From Palsa-1447 sp964414785 (GTDB lineage: Bacteria > Verrucomicrobiota > Verrucomicrobiia > Opitutales > Opitutaceae): a stretch of DNA of 64,000 nt. Shown here one piece after another: positions 46,243 through 53,336 of the stretch (positions are counted from its first letter, which is position 1; the number at the start of each line of letters is the position of its first letter). The notes below the pieces were generated by a model. That model was not told the DNA's origin and made no database searches. It worked only from the letters and a program-made list of their open reading frames with translations. Made by a program: the position numbers and the translations under genes. Location: contig CAYPXZ010000004.1 of assembly GCA_964414785.1 (NCBI GenBank), positions 1 to 64,000 on the forward strand, given 5' to 3'.

Positions 46243-47592
46243 CTACACGCTCCGCGCAACCCTGATCATCGCCTCGACGCTCCGATCGACGTCCGCCTCG
46301 GTGGTGGCCCACGATGAGACGCTGATCCGCATGGCCGTCCGTCCCTGCCAGACGGTGACGCCGCACCAGCACGTTCCCTCCGCCTGGACGCCCTCGATGA
46401 CCTTCTTCGTCCGCTCGGGGTCGCCGAACGAGACGAGGACCTGGTTCAGGACGACCTCGTTCAGGATCTCGAATCCCGCCGCCGAAAGCCTCCCCGCAAA
46501 CCGGCGGGCCTGCTCGCAGTTGCGCTCGATCATCGCGGCGATCCCCTCCCGCCCGAGGGACCTAAGCGCCGCCCAGACCTCGACCCCCCGCGCCCGGCGC
46601 GACAGCTCCGGGGTGAAGTCGGAGGGGTTGCGGAACTCGCTCTGCGTCGGCAGGTACTCGGCCGTCACCGCCATCGCAGCCTGCAGCGACTCGGCATCGC
46701 GCACGAACGCGAGGCCGCAGTCGTAGGGGACGTTGAGCCACTTGTGCGCGTCGGTCGCCCAAGAGTCGGCGAGCTCTATCCCCGCGGCGAGCGGTTTTCG
46801 GCTGGGAGCCGCCGCGGCCCAAAGCCCGAACGCTCCGTCGACGTGGACCCAAGCTCCGCTGGTGCGAGTGCGCCTGCAGATTTCCGCGGTCGGGTCGAAG
46901 GAGCCCGTGTTCACGTTGCCGGCCTGAACGCAGACAAGGGTTGGTCCCGCGATGTCCGGGAACTGGTCGAGGCGCATGCTGCCCCTTTCGTCCACGGGGA
47001 CCTTCACGACCCGGCTTCGGCCAAGGCCTAGGATGCCGAGCGACTTGGTCACCGACGGATGCACCTCCGCCCCCACGACGACGGTGATCGGGGGCGCGCC
47101 GAAGAGGCCCTGGGCCTCGACGTTCCAGCCGGCCCGCTTCAGGAGGCTGTGGCGCGCGGCAGCCAGGGCGCAGAGGTTCGCGACCGTGGCGCCCGTCACG
47201 AAGGCCCCCGTGCATTCGGGCGGGAGGTTCAGGAGGTCGAGGAGCCAGCGCAGGGCGACCTGCTCGACGTAGGCCGTGCTCGGCGTCGCCCTGTAGAGCG
47301 CGCTGTTCTGGTCCCAGGCGCCAGCCAGCCAGTTGGCGCCCAGGGCTACCGGGAGCGAGCCGCCGATCACGAAGCCGAAGAACCTCCGCCCCGCCATGGC
47401 CATCGTCGCCGGCGACCCGGCCTCGTCGAGGAGCCTGAGCGTCTCCGCGGGATCCCCCGGGCCCGCGGGCAGGGGCTCGTCGAAGGCCCGCAGCCCGGCC
47501 AGCGCATCGGCCTTCGGCGCGACCGACCTTGAATCGAGGCTCTCCAGATAGTGAATGGCGCGCCGGGAGGCGTCGCTGAGGATGTCTTTCAT
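46243..47592 (-). CDS. Group II PLP-dependent amino acid decarboxylase
   Basis: A 449-residue enzyme of the aromatic-L-amino-acid/glutamate decarboxylase family. The PLP lysine is Lys284 in WATDAHKWLNVPYDCG, Asp252 in WVHVDGAFG binds the pyridine nitrogen, and FVTGATVANLCALAAAR is the phosphate-binding region; GGSLPVALGANWLAGAWDQN is the typical first conserved block. Aromatic amino acids are the commonest substrates but the specificity cannot be read from the sequence. ATG 47592 is chosen by homology; the gene stands 446 bp from the upstream Sel1 gene. Confidence 0.87.
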   Translation of the reverse strand: MKDILSDASRRAIHYLESLDSRSVAPKADALAGLRAFDEPLPAGPGDPAETLRLLDEAGSPATMAMAGRRFFGFVIGGSLPVALGANWLAGAWDQNSALYRATPSTAYVEQVALRWLLDLLNLPPECTGAFVTGATVANLCALAAARHSLLKRAGWNVEAQGLFGAPPITVVVGAEVHPSVTKSLGILGLGRSRVVKVPVDERGSMRLDQFPDIAGPTLVCVQAGNVNTGSFDPTAEICRRTRTSGAWVHVDGAFGLWAAAAPSRKPLAAGIELADSWATDAHKWLNVPYDCGLAFVRDAESLQAAMAVTAEYLPTQSEFRNPSDFTPELSRRARGVEVWAALRSLGREGIAAMIERNCEQARRFAGRLSAAGFEILNEVVLNQVLVSFGDPERTKKVIEGVQAEGTCWCGVTVWQGRTAMRISVSSWATTEADVDRSVEAMIRVARSV

Positions 47593-48038
47593 GGGGGTAT
47601 CGGTCCGCGGTTCGGGTTCATCCGGTCGGTGACCATCTGAGCGGCGCCACTGACGTCCATCAACGCCAATGCGGGCGGAATGCCGGCGCAGCGGGTGCCG
47701 GGTTCCCTGGAAGGCCGAAACCTTAGGGGGAAAATTGCCCGATGAGAACGCATATGGCTCAAGATGGCCGCCCAAGGGCCGATCGTCTGGGAAAACTTCC
47801 GTCCCGAAATGTCCCCAATCAATCCCAAGGACCCGCGCCATCCGACCCGGAACAAGAGGGGGGCCCCGCTCGCCGCCTACTCCGCCGGGAGCTTCATGGT
47901 GTTCGGGCCCTGCACAGCCCGGAGCTTGGGCGGGAACGAGATCCGCGTTCCGGGGGATCTGCCTGTAGGACGAACACCTACGGGTTTCTCAGGGCAATAC
48001 GGGCATCATCCGCGGATGGAATATCGTAAGCTTGCGCC
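47593..48038. other. 446-bp intergenic region
   Basis: Divergent promoter region of the decarboxylase and the Sel1 gene. Short overlapping open frames on both strands (for example 47764-48042, plus) have no recognisable domain, no ribosome-binding site and look fortuitous. Near the Sel1 gene lies GGACGAACACC (47969-47978), a weaker copy of the element shared by the downstream stress genes. Confidence 0.5.
47973..48009 (+). promoter_or_regulatory. Weak AACACC-type promoter element upstream of Sel1 gene
   Basis: AACACC (47973-47978) is preceded by GGACG and followed 31 bp later by CATCAT (48004-48009). It is a poorer match than the copies at 48677, 49908, 52107 and 52190: CCCCAT is replaced by CCTACG. 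It is also flanked by GTAGG/CCTAC arms. Confidence 0.3.
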
Positions 48039-48575
48039 ATGAAGCGACTTATCAGCGCAGTTTCGGGTCCGCTGATCGCCTTCATCGCCTCCTCCGTGAT
48101 CGCCTGCGGGACCTGCGCGGCCGCGGAGGCCCGATCCGCCGATGCGGGCGCCGCGGACGACAGCCCCATTGTCGAACTCCGCAAGGACGCCGAGCAGGGC
48201 AACGTGAAGGCCCAATACGTGCTCGGGTGCTGCTACAACGGGGAGCACGGCTTCGTGCGCGAACCCGCCAAGGCCGCGAAATGGTGGGGGGTCGCCGCGG
48301 CCAATGGCTACGCCGACGCGCAGTTCTGCCTGGGGCTGAGCTGCTTCATGGGGGAAGGCGTCCCGAAGAGCTCGGCTGAGGCCATCAAGTGGTGGCAGAA
48401 GGCGGCCGACCAGGACAATCCTGACGCCCAATATTTCCTGGGGCTGAGCTACCACACGGGACTTGGGGTTCCCAAGAGCACGCCCCTGGCGGTTTACTGG
48501 CTGCAGCGGTCCGCGAATCACGAGGTCAAGGCCGCCGCGGAATTGCTCAAGGAAATCACCGTTTCATCGAAGTGA
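48039..48575 (+). CDS. Sel1-repeat protein, exported
   Basis: A 178-residue protein with a signal peptide (MKRLISAVSGPLIAFIASSV..., cleavage after CAA-A near residue 29) and three to four Sel1-like repeats of about 36 residues: NVKAQYVLGCCYNGEHGFVR, YADAQFCLGLSCFMGEGVPK, NPDAQYFLGLSYHTGLGVPK, and a partial last unit. Sel1 proteins act as protein-protein interaction scaffolds. First gene of the 48-53 kb stress-type cluster. Confidence 0.85.
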   Translation: MKRLISAVSGPLIAFIASSVIACGTCAAAEARSADAGAADDSPIVELRKDAEQGNVKAQYVLGCCYNGEHGFVREPAKAAKWWGVAAANGYADAQFCLGLSCFMGEGVPKSSAEAIKWWQKAADQDNPDAQYFLGLSYHTGLGVPKSTPLAVYWLQRSANHEVKAAAELLKEITVSSK

Positions 48576-48676
48576 TTTGCTCCTGAATTCGCCGGCTCCG
48601 AGGGGCAGGGAGTGATTCCGCTGGTGATTGTTTTGAGTTAACTCGGGTTCCCCGCGCATGGCCGCGGAGATAGGTG

Positions 48677-48714
48677 AACACCCTATCGCGGCGCTGCGGG
48701 CCGTTCTCTATGAT
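48677..48714 (+). promoter_or_regulatory. Shared AACACCCTAT promoter element, barrel gene
   Basis: GGTGAACACCCTAT has AACACC at 48677-48682, and a -10-like TATGAT at 48709-48714, 32 bp start to start. No good -35 box lies between. The element is flanked by GATAGG and CCTATC arms. It is 90 bp upstream of the barrel gene and matches the spacing of the other copies. Confidence 0.5.
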
Positions 48715-48803
48715 CCGCGCCCATCGAGTGCACCCTTGAGCCGGCGGCGGTCTGACCCGTCGCCAAAAGTGCGCGCACCACACCAAACCAACGCTGTCCA
48801 ACC

Positions 48804-49844
48804 ATGCCTACACGAACCACTCCCACGATGCGCCGACCTATCCGGGCCTGGAAATTTCTCTGCCTCGCACTAGGCTGCGTGGCCCTGAACCTCCACGCGC
48901 AGGAGCTGACATTCCTCGGTGGCACCACGACGGAGCAGGGACTTAGGAATTCGAGCTACACCTGGCAGCTGGATTACAGGCAGGACCTCTACGAGTACTT
49001 TGCGACGTCCATCGCCTACATCAACGAGGGACACGTGGTCGGCCACCATCGCGACGGAACCTCGTGGGAGGCATGGGGCAACGTGCCGTTCTTCAATGAC
49101 AAGATCGCCCTGTCCCTCGGCTTCGGCGCCTATTATTTCTACGACACGCAGCCGGTTGGACCCACGGGTTCGATGGACCTTCACGGGACCGCCCCCATCT
49201 TCAGCCTGGCGGCGACTGGTTATCTCTCGGACCGCTGGTTCTATCGGTTCATGGTCAACCGCATCAGCCCCTCGAACGACATCAAGACGACCACGGTCGC
49301 GGTCGGCGTCGGCTATTGGTTTGGTCAGCACCGGCGGCCGGTGGGCAAGGAACCTGGCAAGGGCGACCCGGTTGACGCGCAGTATGTCACCGAGCCCCAG
49401 TTGACCGCATTCGGGGGGCAGAGCGTCGTCAACACGCTGCTGAGCCAGAAGGCGCTGGCGGGTGCGGCGGAGTACCGCCAGGGCATCATTCCCCATCTTG
49501 ATGGGACCGCCTCGTTCATCTACGAGGGCGACCCGAAGATCACCCGCCGCAGCGGCGTAGCCTTCCAGCTCTGGCCCGTGAACACCTTCTTTGACGAGAG
49601 TACATCCGTTGGAATCGGCGTCGGTCCCTATATCTTCATCGACCGCAATCATCCCGTGAGCTCCGGCCAGACCGTGAACGTGGGGCTGAGGAACCCGGCC
49701 GCCGTTGCGCCCCTGGTTTCCCTGACGATCGCCAGGCAGCTGTCCGATCACTGGATAACCCGAATCATCTGGGACCGCGTGGTAAGCAACTACAACCGGG
49801 ATTCGGACATCTTCCTCGTGGGTCTGGGCTACCGCTGGCGCTAG
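48804..49844 (+). CDS. Outer-membrane beta-barrel protein with internal duplication
   Basis: A 346-residue exported protein. After a signal peptide (about 1-32, ending LNLHAQ) there are two homologous halves (about 34-180 and 199-346). Matching landmarks: LTFLGGTTT / LTAFGGQSV, DYRQDL / EYRQGI, AYINEG / SFIYEG, GFGAYYFYD / GVGPYIFID, LSDRWFYRFMVNRI / LSDHWITRIIWDRV, VGVGYWFG / VGLGYRWR. Each half could form an eight-stranded barrel resembling PagL-type lipid A acyl hydrolases, but I cannot identify the catalytic His-Ser pair. Function unknown. It has the shared AACACCCTAT promoter element. Confidence 0.72.
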   Translation: MPTRTTPTMRRPIRAWKFLCLALGCVALNLHAQELTFLGGTTTEQGLRNSSYTWQLDYRQDLYEYFATSIAYINEGHVVGHHRDGTSWEAWGNVPFFNDKIALSLGFGAYYFYDTQPVGPTGSMDLHGTAPIFSLAATGYLSDRWFYRFMVNRISPSNDIKTTTVAVGVGYWFGQHRRPVGKEPGKGDPVDAQYVTEPQLTAFGGQSVVNTLLSQKALAGAAEYRQGIIPHLDGTASFIYEGDPKITRRSGVAFQLWPVNTFFDESTSVGIGVGPYIFIDRNHPVSSGQTVNVGLRNPAAVAPLVSLTIARQLSDHWITRIIWDRVVSNYNRDSDIFLVGLGYRWR

Positions 49845-49907
49845 GCCGCCGCGGTTAAGCCCCCCGGCCTAGCGTATTCCAGGGGCGTGGGCAGCGTGCC
49901 CGAGGTC

Positions 49908-49945
49908 AACACCCCATAGCGACCGTGCGGCCGATGGACTATTGT
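49908..49945 (+). promoter_or_regulatory. Shared AACACCCCAT promoter element, 50.1 kb gene
   Basis: GGTCAACACCCCAT has AACACC at 49908-49913 and TATTGT at 49940-49945, again 32 bp start to start. This places transcription initiation near 49952, so the small gene downstream cannot use the first in-frame ATG at 49925. Confidence 0.5.
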
Positions 49946-50059
49946 TGGCGCAAGACCACCCCCACCCCTTTCCTTCCCATGTTATTCATGACCCCTATCT
50001 GGCGTTCTTTCCGGGATATGCCCTCAGATTCCGAGGCTGCTTTCGCCTCCTCCTCGAGC

Positions 50060-50260
50060 ATGTTCTCGCTCAACACACTGGAAGTCACCTGCGATCCCGG
50101 ATATTGCGGCTTCGCCCTGACCGAGAGAAGGCAGCATGACATGTGGCGCTGGGCACTGGTCAGCGCAGAAGGGCCCGTCATCGACGAGGGTTGGGAAATC
50201 ACGGAGACCGATGCAAAGAGATCCGCGGTCGGAGCCATGCGGCACCTGATCGCCCACTGA
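50060..50260 (+). CDS. Small conserved-looking cytoplasmic protein, unknown function
   Basis: About 66 residues if the ATG at 50060 (MFSLNTLEVTCDPGYCGF) is used; in-frame ATGs at 50018, 49979 and 49925 would extend it. The shared promoter element at 49908 argues against 49925, and the extension is low-complexity Ser/Ala. The core, GFALTERRQHDMWRWALVSAE ending in a helix AVGAMRHLIAH, has the pattern of a compact alpha/beta domain but I do not recognise it. It is 12 bp upstream of the CheB-like gene and likely co-transcribed. Confidence 0.5.
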   Translation: MFSLNTLEVTCDPGYCGFALTERRQHDMWRWALVSAEGPVIDEGWEITETDAKRSAVGAMRHLIAH

Positions 50261-50272
50261 TCGGCCTCTCTG

Positions 50273-50935
50273 ATGAGGGCTGCTGCAAATCGTCCCGCTA
50301 GAGTTGACCGGTCCGATCCGTTGTCGGTCGTATGCTTCGGCGCGTCCGCAGGCGGCCTCGATGCCTACAGCACCATCCTGTCCAATCTTCCGGCGGACAC
50401 CGGGCTGGCGTTCATCATCGTTCACCACCAGCCGGCAGATGGGAAATCCCTTCTGGCCGAGATTCTTCCCAAGGTTACGAAGATGCCGGTCGTGATCGTC
50501 GCAGATGGTGAAACCGTGAGGGCCAACAACGTCTACGTGGTCCCCGCCGGGCAGCAGGTCACCATGGACGGGGACCACTTCCATATCGCCCCCATCATGA
50601 AGGAGGCGGGCTGGCCCAAGAACATCTCCAGGTTCCTACAGACGCTCGCCGATGATCGTAAAAAGCGGGCCATTGCCGTCATCCTTTCGGGGTTTGACTC
50701 CGACGGCGCCGCGGCGCTCCAAGCCATCAAGGACGAGGGCGGAATTGTCATCGCGCAGAAATTCCAGACGGCGAAACAGCCCGACATGCCGAAGAGCGCC
50801 GTGAATACAGGGTGCGTGGATTTTCTTCTCTCGCCGACCGAAATCGCGGGCCGATTGGTGCGCATTGCATCCGAGAGAAAACGGGCTCCCGACTCGGGGT
50901 TCGCCTCGTCGGACGGCGCTAAAGTGTCTTCCTGA
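50273..50935 (+). CDS. Stand-alone CheB methylesterase domain
   Basis: A 220-residue protein consisting only of the CheB catalytic domain: Ser25 in GASAGG, His52 in IVHHQPAD, Asp144 in LSGFDSDGA form the triad. CheB demethylates or deamidates chemoreceptor glutamates, normally with an N-terminal receiver domain. Here the receiver is missing and no cheR, receptor or other chemotaxis gene is near. Similar orphan CheB domains occur in CheB/CheR fusion sensor kinases, where they act on non-chemotaxis partners. The location inside a stress-gene cluster suggests a signalling role other than motility. Confidence 0.85.
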   Translation: MRAAANRPARVDRSDPLSVVCFGASAGGLDAYSTILSNLPADTGLAFIIVHHQPADGKSLLAEILPKVTKMPVVIVADGETVRANNVYVVPAGQQVTMDGDHFHIAPIMKEAGWPKNISRFLQTLADDRKKRAIAVILSGFDSDGAAALQAIKDEGGIVIAQKFQTAKQPDMPKSAVNTGCVDFLLSPTEIAGRLVRIASERKRAPDSGFASSDGAKVSS

Positions 50936-51004
50936 GCCCGGGGCGGTTGTCCCGTCAGCCCCACCTCAAGGCCTCAGGAGACGCGGGCTGATGGGAGCTT
51001 GGGC

Positions 51005-51553
51005 CTACCGGTACAAGCGGACCTTGCGCCGGGGCGGCTTGCCGTTGATCGCCTGCGCCGCGGCGGCCTTTCTCTCCACCGGCTTCCCGCTGGGGGGCAC
51101 GCTAATGCCCAGGGCCGCGCTCAGATCGATCTCATGATCCTGCTCCTGGACGATGATACCGCGCAGCACCTCGCTGAGCGCGAATTCACCCATGGCCTCC
51201 GCCTGGAGTATGCGCAGGCGATAGCGCTCCACGGTTGTGCGCTCGTTGTCCAAGTCGGCGCGAAGCATCTCGACCGGGTCAGCCGACGTCTTTACCGGCT
51301 TGGGCTGCACGCATGGCATCCCGCCCAGGTAATCGACCTGCTTCGCTATCTTAATGGCGTGCGCAAGTTCCTCTCCCGCATGCGCCTCCAACTCCCGTGC
51401 GATGTCCGTGTAGGCGGCCCCCTTCAGGACCTGGCTGTACACGGTGTAGGCTATGATCGCCTGGTATTCGCCCGCGAGGTCCTCGTTAAGCAGCCGGATA
51501 AGCTGATCCCGGGTGATGTTGTTTGAAGCAGTTTGCGACGTTTTCGTGGGCAT
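51005..51553 (-). CDS. Ferritin-like / bacterioferritin-family protein
   Basis: A 182-residue four-helix-bundle protein. The di-iron ligands follow the ferritin pattern: Glu in LNEDLAGEYQAI (helix A), E-x-x-H in HAGEELAHAIKI (helix B), Glu in LDNERTTVERY (helix C) and E-x-x-H in IVQEQDHEIDL (helix D). It lacks an obvious haem Met, so bacterioferritin proper is uncertain. A basic tail (PPRRKVRLYR) may bind DNA or phosphate. Role: iron storage or oxidative protection. It lies 43 bp after the dodecin gene on the same strand and probably shares its transcript. Confidence 0.85.
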   Translation of the reverse strand: MPTKTSQTASNNITRDQLIRLLNEDLAGEYQAIIAYTVYSQVLKGAAYTDIARELEAHAGEELAHAIKIAKQVDYLGGMPCVQPKPVKTSADPVEMLRADLDNERTTVERYRLRILQAEAMGEFALSEVLRGIIVQEQDHEIDLSAALGISVPPSGKPVERKAAAAQAINGKPPRRKVRLYR

Positions 51554-51596
51554 GGTGTGATTCTCTTGGAAGTGCGGGCTTCGCTCCGAACCTCGG

Positions 51597-51806
51597 TCAG
51601 CCCACTACCGAGAAGCCGGCCTTGAAGGTCACCTGCCAATGGCCGACGCGGCCCTTGACGATGTCGCCGCGAGTGTCGACCACCTGGAACCAGCGAAGGT
51701 TCTTGTGGGTCTTGTGCGCGTGCCGAACGGCTTTATCCACGGCGTCCTCCACGGACAGCGTGGAGGTGCCGGTGAGCTCGATGATCCTGTAGACGTGGTC
51801 TTTCAT
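51597..51806 (-). CDS. Dodecin
   Basis: A 69-residue dodecin: MKDHVYRIIELTGTST, SVEDAVDKAVRHAHKTHKNLRWFQVV and the GRVGHWQVTFKAGF C-terminal strand with the flavin-binding Trp region. Dodecins form hollow dodecamers that store or buffer flavins and are often stress-induced. Length is exactly that of the family. It lies upstream of the ferritin-like gene. Confidence 0.93.
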   Translation of the reverse strand: MKDHVYRIIELTGTSTLSVEDAVDKAVRHAHKTHKNLRWFQVVDTRGDIVKGRVGHWQVTFKAGFSVVG

Positions 51807-51874
51807 GTTTCAATTTCTATCCCCATCTAGCATCCCTAGGGCGTTTCACGGTCCACCCTGCAAGGGACAACAGG

Positions 51875-52030
51875 CTATTTGGACTGGGTGTCGGTCGTGG
51901 TCGTCGTGGTGGGGCCGGGCACCGTCGTCTGCTGCGACGTGGTGGTGGTGCTGTGCGTGGCGTCAGTCGCGCAGGCAGACAGGCCGACGAGGGCGAGGAC
52001 GATAAGGCTGGGGACGATGAGCTTCTTCAT
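51875..52030 (-). CDS. Small Thr-rich lipoprotein
   Basis: A 51-residue protein. ATG 52030 gives a lipoprotein signal MKKLIVPSLIVLALVGLSAC with the lipobox LSAC, so Cys20 would be acylated. The mature 30 residues are low-complexity Thr/Ser/Gln (TTTTSQQTTVPGPTTTTTT). Such short Thr-rich lipoproteins are common stress or envelope proteins without known function. Its promoter region contains the shared AACACCCCAT element on the minus strand. Confidence 0.75.
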   Translation of the reverse strand: MKKLIVPSLIVLALVGLSACATDATHSTTTTSQQTTVPGPTTTTTTDTQSK

Positions 52031-52068
52031 GGGCAATCTTGTTTTGGTTGATCGTTGCAGAACGGGTG

Positions 52069-52107
52069 ACGGTACCACCGCGGCCCGGCGGGCCGATATG
52101 GGGTGTT
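52069..52107 (-). promoter_or_regulatory. Shared AACACCCCAT promoter element, lipoprotein gene
   Basis: On the minus strand, GGGGCTAACACCCCAT has AACACC starting at 52107, followed 33 bp later by TACCGT (52074-52069). It is 39 bp upstream of the lipoprotein start and arranged as in the other copies, here in the opposite orientation. Confidence 0.5.
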
Positions 52108-52189
52108 AGCCCCTGTCTTGATCGATTGCTCCGCTTAACCCATGCGGCGTCCGGCATCATAAGAGCAAGAGGGGGGCGCGGTTGCGGGT

Positions 52190-52227
52190 AACACCCCATT
52201 GGGGTCGGGCAGCGCCGGACATAGAAT
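52190..52227 (+). promoter_or_regulatory. Shared AACACCCCAT promoter element, CsbD gene
   Basis: GGGTAACACCCCATTGGGG has AACACC at 52190-52195 and a -10-like TAGAAT at 52222-52227, 32 bp start to start. The -10 ends 6 bp before the CsbD ATG (52234), implying a very short or absent leader. Confidence 0.5.
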
Positions 52228-52233
52228 GCTTCA

Positions 52234-52443
52234 ATGAAACACTCTTCTTCACCATCGGCTGGCACAAAATCAGGCGCGCGGGACGAAATCGAGGGCACCG
52301 CAAAATGCGTCGCGGGCAAGATCAAGGAGGAAACGGGAAAGGTCCTGGGGAATCCCGGTCTGGAATGTCGAGGCGACCGCGATCAGGTCGACGGCGCCAT
52401 CCAGAAGGAAATCGGGAAGCTCAAGCGGGCCCTGGGAAATTGA
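52234..52443 (+). CDS. CsbD-family stress-response protein
   Basis: A 69-residue CsbD-like protein: EIEGTAKCVAGKIKEETGKV ... GDRDQVDGAIQKEIGKLKRALG, the two amphipathic helices with the family G-K/R-x-K-E pattern. CsbD proteins are small, abundant and induced by general stress; their biochemical role is unknown. Two cysteines in the core (AKCVAG, LECRGD) are unusual for the family. It is 10 bp upstream of the RutE-like gene. Confidence 0.85.
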   Translation: MKHSSSPSAGTKSGARDEIEGTAKCVAGKIKEETGKVLGNPGLECRGDRDQVDGAIQKEIGKLKRALGN

Positions 52444-52453
52444 CCCTGGCGCG

Positions 52454-53131
52454 ATGACATTCCTCCCCATGACCTCCACGATGCACGATTCAACCGGGAC
52501 CCGCCTTAGCGGCCGCGACTTCAACGTCCTCTTCCGCGAGGCACGGACACACAGCGCATGGCTCGACCAACCCGTCGCCGACGACATCCTTCGCCAGATC
52601 TACGACCTGATGAGATGGGCGCCGACGAGCGCCAACTGCAGCCCTGCGAGAATCGTATTCCTGCGCACCCACGAGTCCAAGGAGCGGCTCCGGCCTGCGT
52701 TGATGCCCGGGAACGTCGACAAGACGATGGCGGCGCCCGTGACGGCGATCATCGCCTACGATTCGAAATTCTATGAGACGCTTCCTCGGCTCTTTCCTGC
52801 GATGCCCGCAATGAAGGACATGTTTGAGAAGTCGGCGGAGTTTGCCGCCACGACCGCGATGCGCAACGGCAGCATGCAGGGCGCGTATTTCATGATCGCG
52901 GCGCGCTCGCTCGGCCTGGACTGCGGCCCCATGTCCGGCTTCGACAACGCGAAGGTGGATCTCGAGTTTTTCCCGGCCTCGCCGCCCTCCACCGCCGGTG
53001 CCAAGGGCGCGTTCATCGCCTCAGGACAGGTGAAATCGAACTTCCTGTGCAACCTGGGCCACGGCGACGCCTCGAAGCTCCACCCTCGCGGCCCCCGGCT
53101 GGGATTCGAGGAAGCCTGCCAGTTGATCTGA
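52454..53131 (+). CDS. rutE: RutE-like nitroreductase (malonic semialdehyde reductase family)
   Basis: A 225-residue FMN-dependent nitroreductase matching the RutE/HadB subgroup closely: LFREARTHSAWLDQPV, MRWAPTSANCSPARIVFLRT, KERLRPALMPGNVDKT, GLDCGPMSGFDNAKVD and a C-terminal GDASKLHPRGPRLGFEEACQL. RutE reduces malonic semialdehyde to 3-hydroxypropionate in the Rut pyrimidine-degradation pathway. No other rut gene is here, so a general aldehyde or quinone reductase role is possible. It sits directly after the CsbD gene in the stress cluster. Confidence 0.88.
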   Translation: MTFLPMTSTMHDSTGTRLSGRDFNVLFREARTHSAWLDQPVADDILRQIYDLMRWAPTSANCSPARIVFLRTHESKERLRPALMPGNVDKTMAAPVTAIIAYDSKFYETLPRLFPAMPAMKDMFEKSAEFAATTAMRNGSMQGAYFMIAARSLGLDCGPMSGFDNAKVDLEFFPASPPSTAGAKGAFIASGQVKSNFLCNLGHGDASKLHPRGPRLGFEEACQLI

Positions 53132-53299
53132 TTTCTCGGGGTCGTGCCTCAACGGCAAAGCCGGAGGTTCGTGGACAATGGTGCGCCGTCCCCTGATGCG
53201 CCTGGGCGTTCCTCCCGCATCGGAGCAAATCACGCGCAAATAGAAAGGCTCTGGACAAAGGATGCCGGCGCGCGCCAGATAAGGCCCCCAGCTTCACTC

Positions 53300-53316
53300 G
53301 GCGTTCGCCGAACGCC
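53300..53316. repeat. GGCGTTC-N3-GAACGCC inverted repeat
   Basis: A perfect 7-bp inverted repeat around GCC, followed by TTTC, 20 bp upstream of the carboxylesterase ATG. It could be an operator for that gene or a short terminator for the upstream rutE unit, whose stop is 170 bp away. Confidence 0.45.
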
Positions 53317-53336
53317 TTTCATCCAAGGTCAACGGT

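Noticed and set aside
47764..48042. 92-codon open frame upstream of the Sel1 gene
   Set aside because: No recognisable domain, no ribosome-binding site, overlaps the likely promoter of the Sel1 gene and the weak AACACC element.
48804..49844. PagL lipid A 3-O-deacylase
   Set aside because: The barrel shape fits, but the conserved His-Ser catalytic pair could not be located, so only a general barrel call is made.
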